A stretch of 64,000 nucleotides of DNA from Micromonospora sp. WMMD882 (GCF_027497255.1 NZ_CP114903.1:2976001-3040000); one strand, 5' to 3'. Counted from the first letter of the stretch, positions 45,429 to 56,347 are shown. A program made the numbers and translations. The notes: generated by a model from the letters alone, not told the origin.

Positions 45429-45547
45429 TCGCCATCGACGGCACTGAATCGCTGTCGACGGCACCACCCGCTACTCACCCCGGTTGCGCGGGACGAGCGA
45501 CACCACCCCCACCGCGTGGTAGCACCCCGGCCGCCCGGCTGCCGTAA

Positions 45548-46642
<1,095 letters not shown>

Positions 46643-46675
46643 CGCTGATCGTCTCCTGACACACCGCACCACAGG

Positions 46676-46697
46676 CGCGGCGGCCCCGGCCGCCGCG
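46676..46697 (+). terminator. Terminator after xylanase
   Basis: CGCGGCGGCC (46676-46685) and GGCCGCCGCG (46688-46697) form a tight GC hairpin about 35 bp after the stop codon. Confidence 0.7.
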
Positions 46698-46891
46698 TCT
46701 GCCTGCGCGCGGGTCGAACCGACCGCCCAGCCGCGAGATCACACAACTGCCAGGCAGTAGTGGTCCCGATGTCGACCGAGGCCACCACTTCCCCGTTCAG
46801 GCACGATCTCGAGAGACCCGTCCAGCCCGTCGACTCGGCACATCGATCCGACGTCGCTGCGGCGGTTGCCGGACGGGCTGACAATGGCGGG

Positions 46892-48538
46892 ATGACGCGA
46901 GCCCGTTGGACCTCGACGATCGCGCTGGTGACTCTGATTCTGGTCGCCGGCTGCTCCGACGACGCCGAAGGGCTGCCCGTCCGGGCGGCCCCGCTGCCGG
47001 CGGAGGTGAGCGGCCTCGGCCCGGCGGTGCTCGCGGTGCCCGTGGCGGACGACCGCCGCGACGACCTGACCGGGTTGCTCGCCGTGGCCCGCTTCGGTGA
47101 CGACCTCGCCGGTCTGACCCCCGACCGGCGGCACGTCGAGATCGCCCTCGGTGACCCCCGCTTCCCGACCGTCGCCCAGGGGTTGGCGGAGGACCGCCGG
47201 GACGCGCTGCTCGTCGGCGGTCGCCTCCGTGACATCACGCTGCCCTCCCACGTTAACTTCCGGAAAGCCACGGCGATCGGCCCCACCCTGTCGATCACCG
47301 CGTCCCGGTGCCTCACCGTGACCGACGCCGACACCGTCACCCAGCCGGCACGGGGAGCCGTCTGCGCCGCCGCCGTCCACGGTGGCGTCACCTGGCAGGA
47401 CCGACCCGGCGGCCGGTACGGCGGGATCGACCTCACCTCCGGGGCGGCGAGCCCGGCCGTCGAGCTGCCCGCGCCGCCGATCGCCGCCACCGCCGACGGC
47501 CGGTACCTCGCCACGGTCACCGTCGAGAAGCCCCGGCGGCTCGTCATCGCCGACACCAGCACCGGACGTTCCCAGGTCACCGTGACCGTCCCCGACCCCA
47601 CCGAGGTCGTCGGGTTCTTCACCGACGGCGGCTTCGCCGTGCTGCACCGGCCCGGCAACATCCGCACGATAAGCCTGGTCACCCCGGACGGCGACGTCCG
47701 CACCCTGCTCGCCCCGGTCGGTGAGGTCGCCTTCGCCCCGGACGGGCGGCACGCCGTCGTGGCGGACAACCGCTCCGGCACGTCCCGGCTCGCCGTGCTC
47801 GATCTGACCTCGGGTACGGTCCGGCCGGTCGTCGACGGCGGCGGCCAGCTCGGCGAGCGCCGCCCCGGAGCCGCGGAGCTGCCCCCGGTCAGCGGGGCCG
47901 TCACCGCGCGCGCCTTCGGCGACACCGCCCTGGTCGTGGACCTGCCCGGGGCGAGCGCCCCCGAGTGGGCGCCCCGCCCCAGCCGCATCTGGTCGGTACG
48001 CCTCTCCACCGCGACCGCGATCACGCACCCCGATCCGCCGAAGGCGTCCGGCATACGGGCGCACAAGTCGACAGCCACGCCCGCCGAGGCAGCAGCCATG
48101 TCGGCGTTGGCAGCGGGGTCGGGGTTGCCGCTGGCGGCGCTGACGCTCCGGCCGGGCGGCGAGACCGTCACCGTCACCCCGGGCGGTACGGTCACCGTCG
48201 TCCCGTCGGGCGCCACCCCCCGGGGCACGCTCGGCCGGGACGCGGTGCTGTGCCACCTGACCGACTCGGAGGGACGCGAGCGGGCCGACCGGCTGCTGAT
48301 CGTCGACGGCACCGGCCGCCGGACCGAGGTGCCCACCGGGGCCGACCGCGACCAGCGGGTGGACCGGGTGCTCCCCACTCCGGACGGCGCGCACCTGCTG
48401 ATCTCGCTGCGCGCGTTCCCGCTCCGGTGGCGGCCGGGCCCGCTCGACACGGTGGTGGTGGCCCGACGCGACGGCGCCGGCGAACCGGTGGTCGTCTACC
48501 AGGGGGCCGTGCTGGTCAGCCTCGGCAGCAGTGGTTGA
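46892..48538 (+). CDS. Lipoprotein, beta-propeller-like
   Basis: 548 aa. Lipobox LVAGC with Cys21 after a single hydrophobic segment. Inner repeats resemble WD40/PD40-type blades: TADGRYLATVTVEK, DGGFAVLHRPGNIRTISL, FAPDGRHAVVADNRSGTSRLAVLD, and a last blade at TPDGAHLLISLR. No catalytic motif. Starts at ATG 46892; an in-frame ATG 132 bp upstream would add non-conserved residues. Surface-exposed solute- or partner-binding protein, role unknown. Confidence 0.8.
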   Translation: MTRARWTSTIALVTLILVAGCSDDAEGLPVRAAPLPAEVSGLGPAVLAVPVADDRRDDLTGLLAVARFGDDLAGLTPDRRHVEIALGDPRFPTVAQGLAEDRRDALLVGGRLRDITLPSHVNFRKATAIGPTLSITASRCLTVTDADTVTQPARGAVCAAAVHGGVTWQDRPGGRYGGIDLTSGAASPAVELPAPPIAATADGRYLATVTVEKPRRLVIADTSTGRSQVTVTVPDPTEVVGFFTDGGFAVLHRPGNIRTISLVTPDGDVRTLLAPVGEVAFAPDGRHAVVADNRSGTSRLAVLDLTSGTVRPVVDGGGQLGERRPGAAELPPVSGAVTARAFGDTALVVDLPGASAPEWAPRPSRIWSVRLSTATAITHPDPPKASGIRAHKSTATPAEAAAMSALAAGSGLPLAALTLRPGGETVTVTPGGTVTVVPSGATPRGTLGRDAVLCHLTDSEGRERADRLLIVDGTGRRTEVPTGADRDQRVDRVLPTPDGAHLLISLRAFPLRWRPGPLDTVVVARRDGAGEPVVVYQGAVLVSLGSSG

Positions 48539-48835
48539 CCTGACACGCGACCCGACCCGTGGTTCCTGGCCGGTTTCCTCGCCGCGGAGCACAATCTGAG
48601 CGCGGCGTCGTCCGGCTCCTCGGTCGTCCGGGTCGACCCGCGCCGGCTGCGGGTGCCGCTGCTGCCGCCGGCCGAGCAGCAGCGGTACGGTCGCGCGTTC
48701 CGGCAGCTCACGGCGCTGCGGGCGGCGGCGGATCTGACCGCGCGGCTGGCCGACGAGACGACCCGTACGCTTGCTGCCGGCCTCACCGGCGGCGCACTGC
48801 TCCCACCCGACGTCCCCGTGGAAGGAAACCGTTGA
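48539..48835 (+). pseudogene. Truncated C-terminal tail of an N6-methylase/specificity-type R-M protein
   Basis: Open frame directly following the lipoprotein stop, with no good start codon, encoding DPWFLAGFLAAEHNLSAAS...RLRVPLLPPAEQQRYGRAFRQL and a terminal helix. This is the usual C-terminal end of N-6 DNA methylases or HsdS-like subunits that pick a target-recognition site. Its stop overlaps the hsdM start as TTGA, a coupled arrangement typical of an operon, so an N-terminal deletion probably fused it to the lipoprotein gene's end. GC content stays high. Confidence 0.65.
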
Positions 48836-50886
48836 GCACCAGCAGACACACCGAGTTGGCGAACCACGCCTGGTCGGTCGCCGATCTCCTGCGCGGCGAC
48901 TACAAGCAGTCCGACTACGGCAAGGTGATCCTGCCGTTCACGGTGCTGCGCCGGCTGGAGTGTGTTCTCGCGCCGACCCGGGAGAAGGTGCGCGAGGCTC
49001 ACGAACGGTTCAAGGACCGGGACGACATCGACGTGAGTCGGTTCCTGCTGCGCGCCGCCGCGCCGCACCGCTTCTACAACGTGAGCGGCTACACGCTGAA
49101 GACGGTCGCCAGCGACCCGGGCCAGACCGCGAAGCACCTGCTCGCCTACATCGGGGCGTTCTCCGTCAACGCGCAGGAGGTGCTGCACCGGTACGAGTTC
49201 CCGCAGCAGATCCGCCGCCTCGACGCGGCGAACCTGCTCTACAAGGTGGTGGCCCGCTTCGCGGACCTGGACCTGGACCCGGTCAGACGCGACCCGCGCA
49301 CCGGTGAGGTCGTGCTGGACGAGCGCGGCCAGCCGGTGGCCAACGTCTCCAACCACCAGATGGGGTACGTCTTCGAGGAGCTGATCCGGCGGTTCGCCGA
49401 GCAGTCCAACGAGACGGCCGGTGAGCACTTCACCCCGCGTGAGGTCATCGAGTTGATGGTGAACCTGCTGGTCGCCCCGGACCACGACGCGCTGAGCGTC
49501 CCCGGCGTGGTGCGCACCGTCATGGACCCGGCGTGCGGCACCGGCGGCATGCTGAGCGCCGCCGAGGAGCACATCACCGCGCACAACCCGCACGCCACGG
49601 TCGAGGTCTTCGGGCAGGAGCTGAACCCGGAGTCCTGGGCGATCTGCCGGTCCGACATGCTGATCAAGGGCCAGGACCCGGAGAACATCAAGTTCGGCAA
49701 CTCGTTCAGCGACGACGGCCACCGGGGCGCGCGCTTCGACTACCTGCTGGCGAACCCGCCGTTCGGGGTGGAGTGGAAGAAGGTCAAGGACGAGGTCGAG
49801 GCGGAGCACGAGCGGCTCGGCGAGAGCGGCCGGTTCGGCGCGGGCCTGCCCCGGATCAACGACGGCTCGCTGCTCTTCCTCCAGCACATGATCTCGAAGA
49901 TGAAGCAGCCCACCGCCGACGGAAAGGGCGGCAGCCGGGTCGCCATCGTCTTCAACGGCTCGCCGCTGTTCACCGGGGCCGCCGAGTCGGGCGAATCGAG
50001 GATCCGGCAGTGGATCCTGGAGAACGACCTGTTGGAGGGCATCGTCGCGCTGCCCGACCAGCTCTTCTACAACACCGGCATCTCCACGTACTTCTGGATT
50101 CTCACCAACCGCAAGCTGCCCGACCACAAGGGCAGGGTGATCCTGCTGGACGCCCGGGAGCACTTCGCCAAGATGCGCAAGTCCCTCGGCGACAAGCGCA
50201 AGTACCTCACCGCCGACCAGATCACCGAGATCACCCGGCTCTACGGCGACGCGCTGCACGCCGCCGCCGACCCGGAGCACCCGCAGCACGCCAAGGTGAA
50301 GGTCTTCGCCAACGAGGACTTCGGCTACCAGCGGATCACCGTGGAACGGCCGCTCAAGCTCCGCTTCGAGGTCACCGAGGAAACCCTGACCGCCGTACGC
50401 GAGTCGAAGCCGATCGCGCGGGCCCTGGACGTTCCCACCTTCGTCACCGCCCTGAAGCCGCTGGTCGGCCGCTCGTGGGAGACCAAGCGGGCCGCCTGGG
50501 AAGCCGTCCGCACGGCGATGGCCGAGGCCGGCGTGCTCTGGCCCAGCGGCGCCCCCTTCCAGAAGGCGCTCCGCGAGACGATCGGCGTACGCGACCCGGA
50601 CGGCGAGACGCAACTGGTCAAGGGCGAACCCGAGCCGGACACCGACCTGCGCGACTACGAGAACGTGCCGCTGCACGAGGACGTCGAGGAGTACCTGCGC
50701 CGCGAGGTGCTGCCGCACGTCCCGGACGCCTGGATCGACCACACCAAAACCAAGATCGGGTACGAGATCCCCTTCACCCGCCATTTCTACGTCTACAAGC
50801 CCCCGAGGCCCCTGGCCGAAATAGACGCCGAACTAAAAGCCCTCGAAGCCGAGATCCAGGCACTATTGGGCGAGGTGACGAAGTGA
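48832..50886 (+). CDS. hsdM: Type I restriction-modification system DNA methylase HsdM
   Basis: 684 aa from TTG 48832 with AAGGA upstream. N-terminal HsdM helical domain (ELANHAWSVADLLRGDYKQSDYGKVILPF). Rossmann N6-adenine methylase: SAM motif DPACGTGGML near residue 231 and catalytic NPPFG near 308. HTPRE-like EHFTPREVIELMV. Forms the modification core with HsdS. GTGA overlap with hsdS. HsdM is longer than the usual 500 aa because of a C-terminal extension after residue 500. Confidence 0.95.
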   Translation: MSTSRHTELANHAWSVADLLRGDYKQSDYGKVILPFTVLRRLECVLAPTREKVREAHERFKDRDDIDVSRFLLRAAAPHRFYNVSGYTLKTVASDPGQTAKHLLAYIGAFSVNAQEVLHRYEFPQQIRRLDAANLLYKVVARFADLDLDPVRRDPRTGEVVLDERGQPVANVSNHQMGYVFEELIRRFAEQSNETAGEHFTPREVIELMVNLLVAPDHDALSVPGVVRTVMDPACGTGGMLSAAEEHITAHNPHATVEVFGQELNPESWAICRSDMLIKGQDPENIKFGNSFSDDGHRGARFDYLLANPPFGVEWKKVKDEVEAEHERLGESGRFGAGLPRINDGSLLFLQHMISKMKQPTADGKGGSRVAIVFNGSPLFTGAAESGESRIRQWILENDLLEGIVALPDQLFYNTGISTYFWILTNRKLPDHKGRVILLDAREHFAKMRKSLGDKRKYLTADQITEITRLYGDALHAAADPEHPQHAKVKVFANEDFGYQRITVERPLKLRFEVTEETLTAVRESKPIARALDVPTFVTALKPLVGRSWETKRAAWEAVRTAMAEAGVLWPSGAPFQKALRETIGVRDPDGETQLVKGEPEPDTDLRDYENVPLHEDVEEYLRREVLPHVPDAWIDHTKTKIGYEIPFTRHFYVYKPPRPLAEIDAELKALEAEIQALLGEVTK

Positions 50887-52097
50887 CTTGGGCACGTGAG
50901 GTCGCCCTGCGATCGGTCGCCGAGGTGGCGCTGGGCAGGCAACGGTCACCCCAGCACGCCGAGGGACCGCACATGGTCAAGTACCTGCGGGCGGCCAACG
51001 TCAAGGACGGAAAACTCGACCTCAGCGACGTTAAGTCAATGAACTTCACCCCTGACGAACAGCGAATCTTCGCTCTGCGTCCAGGTGACGTGCTGGTGAC
51101 CGAGGGCAGCGGAAGCCTATCATCGGTCGGTGCCTCTGCCGTCTGGCAGGGCGAGATCGGTGGCCCCGTCTGCTTCCAGAACACGCTGCTGAGAATGCGT
51201 CCCCGTAGCGGTTTGGTCGATGGCAGGTTTCTGGGCTGGTGGGCCCAGTCAGCGTTCGGCTCCGGCGTCTTTGCTTCACTCGCCAGTGGGGCTAATATTT
51301 ATCATTTGAGCGCAGAGCGGGTGCGCGCCCTTCGGGTTCATCTACCATCCATAGACGAGCAGCGACGAATCGCAGACTTGCTCGATACCAAAACCGCCCA
51401 CATCGACAAGCTGATTAAAGCACGGGAAGCCCAACATTCAATGCTTGACGAGCGCGAGCGATCGAGCATTGACCAAGCATTTGACAGAAGCAGGTCTAGT
51501 CAGCAGACACGACTCAAATACCTGATGGCAACTCGACCACGATACGGTGTTCTGGTCCCCGAATTCTCCGACGACGGTGTCCCGTTCCTGAGAGTCAATG
51601 ATCTAAATAATCTCCAAAAAGGCCCTAATCAGCTTCCCAGGATTCCAGTTTCACTATCCGCCAAGTATCCTCGAACCATCGTCCGGCCCGGCGATTTATT
51701 GGTAAGCGTAGTCGGCACTTTAGGAAGAACTGCAATCGCTACGAAGAGCCTAGCCGGAGCTAACATCGCCCGAGCCGTCTGCTCCATCCGCGTGGCACCA
51801 GGCGTGGAGGTTGATCTCGTTCATGCCTGGATAAAAAGTGGATCGTTCCAGAAGCAAGCACATCAGGCGACCAGCACGGATACCGCGCAGCCAACTTTAG
51901 GAATGGAAGACATATCCAACTTTTTGATATCTTGGCCTACAAGCCGGTCGGACAGAGAACGAACCCTGAAACAGATTATGTCAGCACAGGAATCAGTCTC
52001 GGAATTAAAGGTGCGGCTGACACAACAGCAAGGCACCCTCGCCGAGCGGCGGAAGGCACTGGTAACAGCCGCAGTGACAGGAAGAATTGCACACTAG
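50883..52097 (+). CDS. hsdS: Type I R-M specificity subunit HsdS
   Basis: 404 aa from GTG 50883. Two target-recognition domains separated by helical spacers: TRD1 about 5-155, the conserved hinge LPSIDEQRRIADLLDTKTAHIDKLIKAREAQ, TRD2 about 205-355, and a terminal TLKQIMSAQESV...LAERRKALVTAAVTG helix. The 3' half from about 51280 is clearly AT-richer than neighbours, as usual for exchanged specificity domains. Determines the recognition sequence, which cannot be read off. Confidence 0.93.
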   Translation: MTWAREVALRSVAEVALGRQRSPQHAEGPHMVKYLRAANVKDGKLDLSDVKSMNFTPDEQRIFALRPGDVLVTEGSGSLSSVGASAVWQGEIGGPVCFQNTLLRMRPRSGLVDGRFLGWWAQSAFGSGVFASLASGANIYHLSAERVRALRVHLPSIDEQRRIADLLDTKTAHIDKLIKAREAQHSMLDERERSSIDQAFDRSRSSQQTRLKYLMATRPRYGVLVPEFSDDGVPFLRVNDLNNLQKGPNQLPRIPVSLSAKYPRTIVRPGDLLVSVVGTLGRTAIATKSLAGANIARAVCSIRVAPGVEVDLVHAWIKSGSFQKQAHQATSTDTAQPTLGMEDISNFLISWPTSRSDRERTLKQIMSAQESVSELKVRLTQQQGTLAERRKALVTAAVTGRIAH

Positions 52098-52334
52098 AGA
52101 CCGTTGACGATTTAACCTCAAGTCGAATTCCTCTAAACCTAGCTCAGGAGATTGTCCAGGTCACGGGGAAAAGGCAGAAAATACGCTAAGGCCACACTAC
52201 GACGGACGACGCTAGTTTGCGCTACTCATGCCGAGGTAGGAACCAGTTTTCAGTCTCTACAGTAAAAATGGCCTCCTACGCCACTTTCGGTGGGCGTATA
52301 CCTGAGACCTGCGGCGGCTCGGTAGCCTCGCACT

Positions 52335-52670
52335 ATGGATGAGGTTCTACAGGTGTACACGGCCGCCAGCAGTCAGGAGTCCGCGCAGCGGTTGGCCCGG
52401 GGCGCGGTGGCTGCCCGGTTGGCCGCCGGTAGCCAGATCTTGGGACCGGTCGAGTCGGTCTTCTGGCACGAGGGTTCGTTCGGCACCGGCCAGGAGTGGC
52501 AGGTGCTGTTGAAGACCAGCAGAGCCCGTTATGCCGAACTGGAGGGTTACCTCCGCGAGCACCACGAATGGAGCAACCCGGAGATCGTCGCTACACCAGT
52601 GGTAGCAGGATCAGCCGACTACCTATCCTGGGTGCACGACACCGTCTCCGGAGAAGGCCCCCAGGGGTAG
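52335..52670 (+). CDS. cutA: CutA-type protein (divalent-ion tolerance family)
   Basis: 111 aa. CutA1 trimer fold: N-terminal QVYTAASSQESAQRLARGAVAARLAAGSQILGPVESVFWHEG, middle EWQVLLKTSRARYAELEGYLREHHEWSNPEIVATPV with the conserved Asn-Pro-Glu. Associated with copper tolerance in E. coli; role here uncertain. Follows hsdS by 237 bp of AT-rich non-coding DNA in which I see no gene. Confidence 0.88.
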   Translation: MDEVLQVYTAASSQESAQRLARGAVAARLAAGSQILGPVESVFWHEGSFGTGQEWQVLLKTSRARYAELEGYLREHHEWSNPEIVATPVVAGSADYLSWVHDTVSGEGPQG

Positions 52671-52686
52671 GCCGTGCTGCCGTCAC

Positions 52687-53979
52687 CTACGTAATGATCG
52701 TCGGAGCAGCGGTCCTCACTTGTGCGGAGGGTACGAGGCGGCGGCGGACCGCGGCGATGCGCGTGGCAGGGCGCGGGGAGGCCACACCGGTGCTGAGCAG
52801 TTCGGCTTGGCGGAGCACGAGGGCGGCATGCTCGGCTTCTCCAGCGTAAATGTAGGCGTCGGCAAGCCAGGTGGAGTAGAGGGCTTTGTCCCTGGCGTAG
52901 GTGTCGTCGAAGCGGCGTAGGGTTTCTTCCAGTTCAGGGGCGGCGCGGAGGGGGCGTCTCAGCTCTGACCAGACTCGGCCGCTCATGATCCTGATCTCGT
53001 CGTGGTCGACCCACGTCGCCCAGTCAGGGGCGGCATCAGTAGCGGCTATGCCAAGCGCGTCGTGGGCCGCGTCGAGGGCGTGACCTGCTTCCCGTTCCCT
53101 GCCCGCCACTGCATATGTGAAGGCGAGCCGCTCCAACAGCAGTGCCTGCACGTTGGCGGGTACGCCGGAGTCCGAGGAGACGCGAGAGGCTTCTGCTGTA
53201 TCGATGTCAGGTTGGCCGAGGCTGGCCCGCAGGTACGCCAGCAACGCAAGGGCGTTGGCGGCCAATGGAAGGTCATCGGCTTGCACCGCGATGGAGCGAC
53301 TGCGGCTGAACAGAGCAGTGGCGTAGTCGTGGTCACCGGCGTCGAAGGCCGCCCATCCCGCCAATTGGGTCTGCTCGGCGAGCAGGGCCAGCAGGGCCCC
53401 GGCGGTGGCTTCGTTGAACGAGGCGGCACGAAGCAGCGTCATCGTGGCGCGTAGTTCCGCTTCGTACAGGCGTAGGGTGTCACGGCCGCCAAGGTAGTTG
53501 TCGAGACGCCGGAGCCGAGCGGTCCTCTTGGCATGCTCTTTGACGTCGTGATTGTTGATGCGGCGGCTACCGGTCGGGGCAGCGGACACCATGCCGTAGA
53601 CCGTCAGCATCGCGGTAGTGGCGATGAACTCTCGGCGTAGCAATTTTTGCTCCTCGCATGGTTCCGGGTGGATCGGGTCCGCTTGCTGCCCGCCGCTGAC
53701 CCGCCCTGTCGGACTCGCCCGTGCTGTCTGCTGTCGGAGCTCGATGATCTGGTCGTAGGCGTTGGTCAACTGGCCGCCTGTCTCAAGAGCCTCGTCGCAT
53801 CGTTCCCAGAAGCGTCGCGGGGTCCGCTGCCGACCTACCTCCACGTTTGCGATCGTGCTGCGCCCATAGTGGACCAGCGGAGCCAAGGTGTGTTGGGTCA
53901 GACCGGCCGCACTGCGCAGGTGCGCGAGTTGGCGACCAAGATCGCGCCAACGCTCATCGAGATCAACCACGTCGGACAT
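52687..53979 (-). CDS. XRE-family HTH regulator with helical-repeat sensor domain
   Basis: 430 aa from ATG 53979 (MSDVVDLDERWRDLGRQLAHLRSAAGLTQHTLAPLVHYGRSTIAN). The HTH lies at about 15-70. A long helical, TPR-like domain follows (GWAAFDAGDHDYATALFSRSRSIAVQAD, LPLAANALALLAYLRASLGQPDI). This is the common actinobacterial layout of the sporulation/secondary-metabolism type. Convergent with cutA. Ligand unknown. Confidence 0.88.
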   Translation of the reverse strand: MSDVVDLDERWRDLGRQLAHLRSAAGLTQHTLAPLVHYGRSTIANVEVGRQRTPRRFWERCDEALETGGQLTNAYDQIIELRQQTARASPTGRVSGGQQADPIHPEPCEEQKLLRREFIATTAMLTVYGMVSAAPTGSRRINNHDVKEHAKRTARLRRLDNYLGGRDTLRLYEAELRATMTLLRAASFNEATAGALLALLAEQTQLAGWAAFDAGDHDYATALFSRSRSIAVQADDLPLAANALALLAYLRASLGQPDIDTAEASRVSSDSGVPANVQALLLERLAFTYAVAGREREAGHALDAAHDALGIAATDAAPDWATWVDHDEIRIMSGRVWSELRRPLRAAPELEETLRRFDDTYARDKALYSTWLADAYIYAGEAEHAALVLRQAELLSTGVASPRPATRIAAVRRRLVPSAQVRTAAPTIIT

Positions 53980-54581
53980 GTCCACTCGTCGTACCACCAC
54001 TATCGAACGGGCCAATCGGCGTCGCGCTGAGGCACGGTCACGGCCAGAGCACACATTCGCGACCACCGAACATCTCGACATGGATTCTATTCGCAATGTC
54101 AGTGATCGGGCACCCCGACGGCGTGTCAACAGATTGTCGGAATTGGCAAATCGGCTTGCCGACACCTCCATGGTTGAGCTGCGCATACCTACAGAGCGAT
54201 CGCAAGCGTCTCGGCGTGGTCTAGGCATGCGCCGGTACCCATGCCGACGCACAGCTCTGTTCTCGATGTCTCCGCCGCCGCCCAGCAGCATGTATCACAA
54301 ATCGAATAGTGAATCCCGCCGTGACAGCACCTGTGTCAGCGGATTGTCAACGAACCGATTGTCGATGATGCCGACATTCCAGGGCGCAGGCTTAACTCTT
54401 TCGCGTCCATCCACAGTCAACACGTCGCCCTTTGATCACCTTGGTAACACGAGTCAGCCGGACGCTCGCGCATGAGCAGCGTGCCGACCTCAAGCTGATC
54501 AAGATTGGAGCTTGCCGAGTTATGGCCATGGACTCGAATTGCGGAACCAAGAACGTCTCTGAAAGCGCGAGGTGGTGAGCT
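53980..54581. other. 600-bp intergenic stretch, lower GC, no clear gene
   Basis: Markedly AT-richer than the window average. A minus-strand frame of 42 codons (54423-54295, GTG start, VLTVDGRERVKPAPWNVG...) looks protein-like but lacks a good ribosome site. Three copies of GATTGTC in similar contexts (near 54130, 54340 and 54357) could be binding sites. Possibly scar DNA from insertion next to the R-M genes. Confidence 0.4.
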
Positions 54582-54821
54582 GTGTTTCGGGAGGTCAGCT
54601 TCGACCCGTGGACCGCGCCCAGGCGGCACCGGCCGGTCTGGTCATGGCGGAGGTGGCGGAGAGTCTGCCGCTGCGGCGGCCTGCTGCCCTGCCAGTCAGC
54701 ACGCCGCGCCCGGCCGGTCCAGCCCACCTGGAACGCCCCGACCCAGGTCTTTCCGACTGCGGCTCCGCTGATGACCCTCGCCGCCCAGTGGCGCTCATCG
54801 CCCGGGGCGTGGCAACTGTGA
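54582..54821 (+). CDS. Small hypothetical protein
   Basis: 79 aa from GTG 54582. Third-codon positions are almost all G/C in this frame, unlike the other frames, which supports coding. Basic N-terminus with a hydrophobic-aromatic stretch (RPVWSWRRWRRVCRCGGLLPCQ) and a tail resembling Micromonosporaceae small proteins (QPTWNAPTQVFPTAAPLMTL). Four Cys. Function unknown. Confidence 0.5.
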   Translation: MFREVSFDPWTAPRRHRPVWSWRRWRRVCRCGGLLPCQSARRARPVQPTWNAPTQVFPTAAPLMTLAAQWRSSPGAWQL

Positions 54822-55089
54822 GACGCGAGTCCCCACGGGCGGGGCGCGCAGTGGTCACGCCTGGTCGCGTACGTCCTCGTCCTGGTTTTCGTCGTGCTGG
54901 CCGTACCCGTGGGGTGGCCTGGGTTTCGAAGGTGGTCTGTTCGTGGTTTCCGAAGTGATCGTGGCCGTGGTGTTCGGCGGGCTGGTGCCGGGGTTCCTGG
55001 CCGGGCTGCTCGCGTTCAAGGTCAAGTCGCGGTGGTGTCCGCGCTGCGGCGAGCACACCGAGCCCGTCCGCCCGGCGGACCGGCGGTGA
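54822..55089 (+). pseudogene. Small two-helix membrane protein gene with apparent frameshift
   Basis: Coding bias runs from about 54852 in one frame (WSRLVAYVLVLVFVVLAVPVGW, one helix) and then switches by one base near 54915 to the frame giving a GFEGGLF segment and a second helix (EVIVAVVFGGLVPGFLAGLLAF), ending in a zinc-ribbon-like RWCPRCGEHTEPVR. The intact downstream part can start at GTG 54943 (48 aa). Its stop overlaps the next gene as GTGA. Either a one-base insertion or a real short gene. Confidence 0.45.
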
Positions 55090-56285
55090 GCGCGCCCCGC
55101 CAACCGGACCGCCGGGAGCTGCCTATCGGCCGACGCGTCGCGCAGCTACGGGCCAGCCGGGGCATGAGCCAACAGGTGTTCGCCGACCGGATCGGCAAGT
55201 CCAAGAGCTGGGTCGACAAGGTCGAGCGCGGCGTACGTACCCTCGAACGCCTACCCATGATCGAAACCGTGGCCACCGCCCTCGGCGTCACCCCGGGCGT
55301 GCTGCTCGGCCGCCGCGCCGCCCGCACCCCCAGCACCCGGGCCGCCGCCGCCGTCGAACGCGTCCACGAAGCCCTGGCCGACTACGACACCCCCACCGGC
55401 CCCGCCGGGCCGCCGTCGGTCAACCACGTCGACCACCAGACCGGGTACGCCGACACCGCCTACCGGCACGCCGACCACCTTCAGGTGTTACGCCTGCTGC
55501 CCGACCTGCTCACCGCCACCCGCCACGCCACCACCGCCACCCACCCACTCCTGGTGGTACGGGTCTACCGGCTCACCGCCCAGACCCTGGTCAAACTCGG
55601 CGAGCCGCACCTCGCCTGGTTGGCCGCCGACCGGGCCATGACCACCGCCACCGGTGACCCCCGCCGGGTCGCCCTCGCCGCCGTACCGCTGGCCCAGGCG
55701 TTCCGGGCGCTCAACCGACCCCGGTACGCGCTGGCCGCCACCACCACCGCCCTACGCCCCCTCGACCCGCCCCCGGCCGGCGAGCTGCCGCCCGACCACC
55801 TCGCCCTGGCCGGGACGCTGCTCACCGAGGCCGCGCTCGCCGCCGCCACCTGCGGCGACCCCGACGCCGTGGCCGACTACACCGGACGCGCCGCCCACCT
55901 CGCCGCCGCCCACGCCGAACGCCACCAGCTCGACCACGCCTTCGGGCCGGTCGTCGTCGACCTGACCCGCGCCCTGGCCGCAGCCCGCCTCGGCGACAAC
56001 CGTCTCGCCGTCGACCTGCACCAGGCCGCCACCGGCGACGACGCCTGGCCCCGGCTGCCCGCCGAACACCGGGCCGCCCACCTCGTCGACATCGCCCGCG
56101 TCCACCTCGACCTCGGCGACCACCGGGCCGCCGCCCGCGCCCTGCTCACCGCCGACCGGACCGCCCCCGCCGAGGTACGCCTCCGACCCACCGCCCACAC
56201 CACCCTGACCGCCGTGCTACGCGCCGGCCGCGCCCCCGCCGACCTGACCCGCCTCGCCACCACCATCGGCCTCGCCCGTACCTGA
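55086..56285 (+). CDS. HTH transcriptional regulator (XRE) with helical sensor domain
   Basis: 399 aa, GTG 55086. N-terminal HTH: LPIGRRVAQLRASRGMSQQVFADRIGKSKSWVDKVERGVRTL. The rest (HLQVLRLLPDLLTATRHAT...ALNRPRYALAATTTALRPL) is a repetitive helical, TPR-like region. The same architecture as the protein at 52687, so the two may be distant paralogues. Very GC-rich, with a Thr/Ala-rich codon bias unlike the hsd genes. Confidence 0.88.
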   Translation: MSAPRQPDRRELPIGRRVAQLRASRGMSQQVFADRIGKSKSWVDKVERGVRTLERLPMIETVATALGVTPGVLLGRRAARTPSTRAAAAVERVHEALADYDTPTGPAGPPSVNHVDHQTGYADTAYRHADHLQVLRLLPDLLTATRHATTATHPLLVVRVYRLTAQTLVKLGEPHLAWLAADRAMTTATGDPRRVALAAVPLAQAFRALNRPRYALAATTTALRPLDPPPAGELPPDHLALAGTLLTEAALAAATCGDPDAVADYTGRAAHLAAAHAERHQLDHAFGPVVVDLTRALAAARLGDNRLAVDLHQAATGDDAWPRLPAEHRAAHLVDIARVHLDLGDHRAAARALLTADRTAPAEVRLRPTAHTTLTAVLRAGRAPADLTRLATTIGLART

Positions 56286-56347
56286 CCGGTCCCATGACCC
56301 CGCCGCCCAGAGGATGCCAATGATCATCTCTCGGGCAGCGCCACCGT

